A DNA stretch of 64,000 nucleotides from Maribacter polysaccharolyticus (GTDB taxonomy: Bacteria > Bacteroidota > Bacteroidia > Flavobacteriales > Flavobacteriaceae), in the NCBI RefSeq assembly GCF_028882255.1, contig NZ_JARBUY010000002.1, forward strand, positions 694,342 to 758,341, read 5' to 3'. Positions 62,050-64,000 of the stretch are shown one piece after another (the stretch's first letter is position 1; each line of letters begins with the position of its first letter). A program made the translations under genes and the position numbers. The notes under the pieces were generated by a model, which made no database searches, was not told the origin of the DNA, and saw nothing but the letters and a program-made list of their open reading frames with translations.

Positions 62050-62883
62050 ATGAAAATTAAACAGTTATCGTTGATCATCTTCGGATGCCTTTTGGTGTCT
62101 TGCAATAATGGCAAAAAAACCAAGTCTGTCTCCCCCGAAAAAACAACAGAGGCCCTTACTTCACCTACATTCGAGAATCAAGGCCATCAGTTGGTATACG
62201 ATATGGTACAGAAGGTCGGTGATTATAAAAGTTTACGCAAGTTAAAGGATGTGGTATATACCTATACCTACCAAACCCCGGATGGTAAGTCCGACGTTTC
62301 CACCGAAAAATACCTTTTTAATGGCGAATTGTCCTATGGGGCGTATCACCGACACGAAAGGACGCTTCCCGATTTTGAAGGATTGATCGAGCAGGGATAT
62401 GATGGTAGTACGTATTGGTTAAAACACAATGGGGTGGCTTTACAGGATGAAAAGCTCTTAAAAAGGGTAGCCTTTAATAGACCTACCAATTTTTATTGGT
62501 TTACCATGATGCAAAAATTATTGGATCCAGGGGTCAACTATGAATACGTAAAGGAAGAAACCATTGATGGGACGGGCTATAATGTCGTAAAGATTTCCTT
62601 TACCTCCGAAGGGGACAAACCCACCGACATTTATCAACTTTATATCAATGCAAAAACGGGGTTGGTTGACCAGTTCCTCTTCACGGTAGCTGATTTTGGG
62701 GTTATGGAGACTCCCAATTTGATGAAGCTTCAATATGAGGAAGTGGATGGGTTGTTGTTGCCGACAAAACGCTTATACAAGAAATCGACTTGGAATGCCG
62801 ATGTAAGCGATGCCCCATGGATAAAGGTTACTTGGTCGGATATTAAGTTCGATAATGGTTTGACAATAGAAGATTTCAAGTAA
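62050..62883 (+). CDS. Conserved lipoprotein (DUF6503-like)
   Basis: The 277-residue lipoprotein (Cys18, LLVSCNNG) has a beta-rich C-terminal half (DIYQLYINAKTGLVDQFLFTVADFGVMETPNLMKLQYEEVDGLLLPTKRLYKKS) that reminds me of the DUF6503 family; this is not certain. It may bind a small molecule or report substrate. It starts 24 bases after the hydrolase stop. Confidence 0.6.
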   Translation: MKIKQLSLIIFGCLLVSCNNGKKTKSVSPEKTTEALTSPTFENQGHQLVYDMVQKVGDYKSLRKLKDVVYTYTYQTPDGKSDVSTEKYLFNGELSYGAYHRHERTLPDFEGLIEQGYDGSTYWLKHNGVALQDEKLLKRVAFNRPTNFYWFTMMQKLLDPGVNYEYVKEETIDGTGYNVVKISFTSEGDKPTDIYQLYINAKTGLVDQFLFTVADFGVMETPNLMKLQYEEVDGLLLPTKRLYKKSTWNADVSDAPWIKVTWSDIKFDNGLTIEDFK

Positions 62884-62884
62884 T

Positions 62885-63550
62885 ATGTTGGAAAATAAGG
62901 AAACAACAAGTCTCAAATCCCTTTTGGAAGCGAAAAAGGCAGATTTTGAACTGAATGCCGATGCGCATAAAAAAACGGTCTATAAAGAGGGTATTGATGC
63001 CGTACGTAAAAGTGGTGTCGTCGGGAAAGCAAAGCAAGTAGGGGAGGAGGCACCCGATTTTGTCCTGAAAAATGCCTTGGGCAATAATGTGGCATTAAAG
63101 GATTACCTGAAAAAGGGGAAAGTGGTTTTGACCTGGTATCGAGGAGGTTGGTGTCCGTATTGCAATATAACCTTACAGAAATTGCTGCAGGAAGTACCTA
63201 ATTTTAAAGCGAATGGGGCACATTTACTCGCCCTTACGCCAGAGTTGCCCGATCGATCGATGGATACGGCTGAAAAACATGGACTTCAATTCGAGGTGTT
63301 AAGTGATGTTGGGAATGAAGTTGCCAAATTATATGGCATCGTTTTTAAACTTACGGATGAGGTAGCGGATATTTATGATAAATCATTCGGAATGGGTAAC
63401 TACAATGGCGATAATTCCCAAGAACTGCCTTTGGCCGCTACCTACATCATAGATGGGGAAGGGAAGATTCAATATGCTTTTTTGGATGCTGATTATCGCA
63501 ATAGGGCAGAACCTGCGGAACTCGTCCGTTTTTTAAAGGACCTTAAATAA
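62885..63550 (+). CDS. Peroxiredoxin-like family protein
   Basis: The 221-residue thioredoxin-fold protein has the CPYC motif (Cys90/Cys93 in YRGGWCPYCN) typical of peroxiredoxin-like (AhpC/TSA) members, and lacks a signal peptide. It starts 1 base after the lipoprotein stop, so translation is coupled. It probably reduces peroxides or organic oxidants in the cytosol. Confidence 0.9.
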   Translation: MLENKETTSLKSLLEAKKADFELNADAHKKTVYKEGIDAVRKSGVVGKAKQVGEEAPDFVLKNALGNNVALKDYLKKGKVVLTWYRGGWCPYCNITLQKLLQEVPNFKANGAHLLALTPELPDRSMDTAEKHGLQFEVLSDVGNEVAKLYGIVFKLTDEVADIYDKSFGMGNYNGDNSQELPLAATYIIDGEGKIQYAFLDADYRNRAEPAELVRFLKDLK

Positions 63551-63650
63551 GGGCTGGGACGGTCCGATGTGGTCTTCCCGTATTGTAAATTCCACTTCCG
63601 TTGGAATCTTTAAATGATTTAGTTCGTAACCTATTTTAAGATATAAATTC

Positions 63651-64000
63651 ATGAATTCTAAAACCGCTTATTTATTGGTCAGGGTAGCCGTAGGGGTGAG
63701 TATGTTCGGTCACGGATTGGTTCGTCTTCCGAAATTGGGCTTGTTCAGTGATTGGATGCTGAAATCGTTTGAAAAATCGATGCTTCCAGAGCTATTGGTG
63801 TTGCCATTTAGTTATTTTTTGCCAGTTGCTGAATTGATATTGGGGATATTCCTGGTATTGGGATTGTTTACCCGCTTAGCTTCGATAGGTTCCGCGATCC
63901 TGATGATCATGCTCATTTTCGGCTCTACGCTGATTGAAAATTGGGGAGCTTTGACACCCCAGTTCATTCATTTGGCATTTCTTGTTTATGTCCTTCAAGA
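63651..64000 (+). CDS. DoxX family protein, cut by window end
   Basis: 116 residues are visible from the ATG at 63651 (MNSKTAYLLVRVAVGVSMFGHGLVRLPKL). The visible part has the first three DoxX helices and the FSYFLPVAELILGIFLVLGLFTRLASIGS motif. It is a second DoxX gene in the same cluster, separated from the peroxiredoxin gene by 100 bases. The 3' end is missing. Confidence 0.85.
   Translation, partial: MNSKTAYLLVRVAVGVSMFGHGLVRLPKLGLFSDWMLKSFEKSMLPELLVLPFSYFLPVAELILGIFLVLGLFTRLASIGSAILMIMLIFGSTLIENWGALTPQFIHLAFLVYVLQ

Noticed and set aside
1-64000. tRNA, rRNA, CRISPR arrays, insertion sequences and integrase genes
   Set aside because: Looked for on both strands by eye; no cloverleaf, repeat-spacer array, transposase or recombinase motif was recognised.

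Overview
The window looks like chromosome of a marine member of the Flavobacteriaceae (Bacteroidota). The reasons are the AT-leaning coding style, many short lipoproteins with a Cys-Ser-Asp/Glu N-terminus, three LytS-type histidine kinase/LytTR regulator pairs, the DUF4270, DUF4907, DUF6515 and DUF6327 families, a TolC/MacA/MacB-like export operon, a sulfatase with its own formylglycine enzyme, and TTTG-type promoter elements. No rRNA, tRNA, CRISPR array or insertion sequence was seen. Both window ends cut a gene.

Region 1 (1-14.5 kb) is core and stress metabolism: a cut lipoprotein gene, a CCP-motif hypothetical, a DUF2267/WG-repeat/SDR operon, deoC-deoD, two tandem universal stress proteins, pta-ackA, a YtxH/holin-X/DUF6327 envelope-stress trio, a patatin, a divergent sigma-like protein and a DUF4287/DUF5655 protein. 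Five dyads of the form ATGAYnnnnRTCAT lie in this region, mostly just upstream of these genes, and suggest a Crp/Fnr-type regulon for oxygen or energy limitation. Region 2 (14.5-27.3 kb) holds an LD-carboxypeptidase, an amidohydrolase-SnoaL fusion, a sulfatase block (FGE lipoprotein, sulfatase, FG-GAP protein, CocE-like hydrolase), a DUF6544-like protein and a TlpA-like thioredoxin. Region 3 (27.3-41.1 kb) has a kelch lipoprotein, DUF4907 plus a LytTR two-component pair, DUF4270 plus an outer-membrane protein, DUF6515, a tyrosine phosphatase, and a six-gene operon coding a TolC/MacA/MacB exporter with its own LytTR pair.

Region 4 (41.3-58.1 kb) is the most interesting. Two DUF1566 paralogs (the first cut short by an in-frame stop) precede four tandem small Spy/LTxxQ-like secreted proteins or lipoproteins. 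A run of VTC-domain (polyphosphate-polymerase fold), DUF4956, DUF2490-like, Cthe_2159-like beta-helix and CotH-kinase genes follows. Next come a PepSY membrane protein, a 2[4Fe-4S] ferredoxin, a bis-heme ferric-reductase-like membrane protein and a Tat-exported flavoprotein, then a LytTR histidine kinase/regulator pair. Four promoters in this block share one architecture: two GTNGAT half-sites exactly 21 bp apart, with a TTACTTTG-like -7 element at a fixed distance. This fits a LytTR operator and ties the block together as one candidate regulon, possibly controlled by the regulator at its end.

Region 5 (58.4-64 kb) is a TetR-controlled cluster with two matching operators: TetR, a Tat-exported HAD hydrolase, DoxX (TTG start), SDR, alpha/beta hydrolase, a lipoprotein, a peroxiredoxin-like protein and a second DoxX cut by the window end. 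It looks like a detoxification or reactive-compound response unit.
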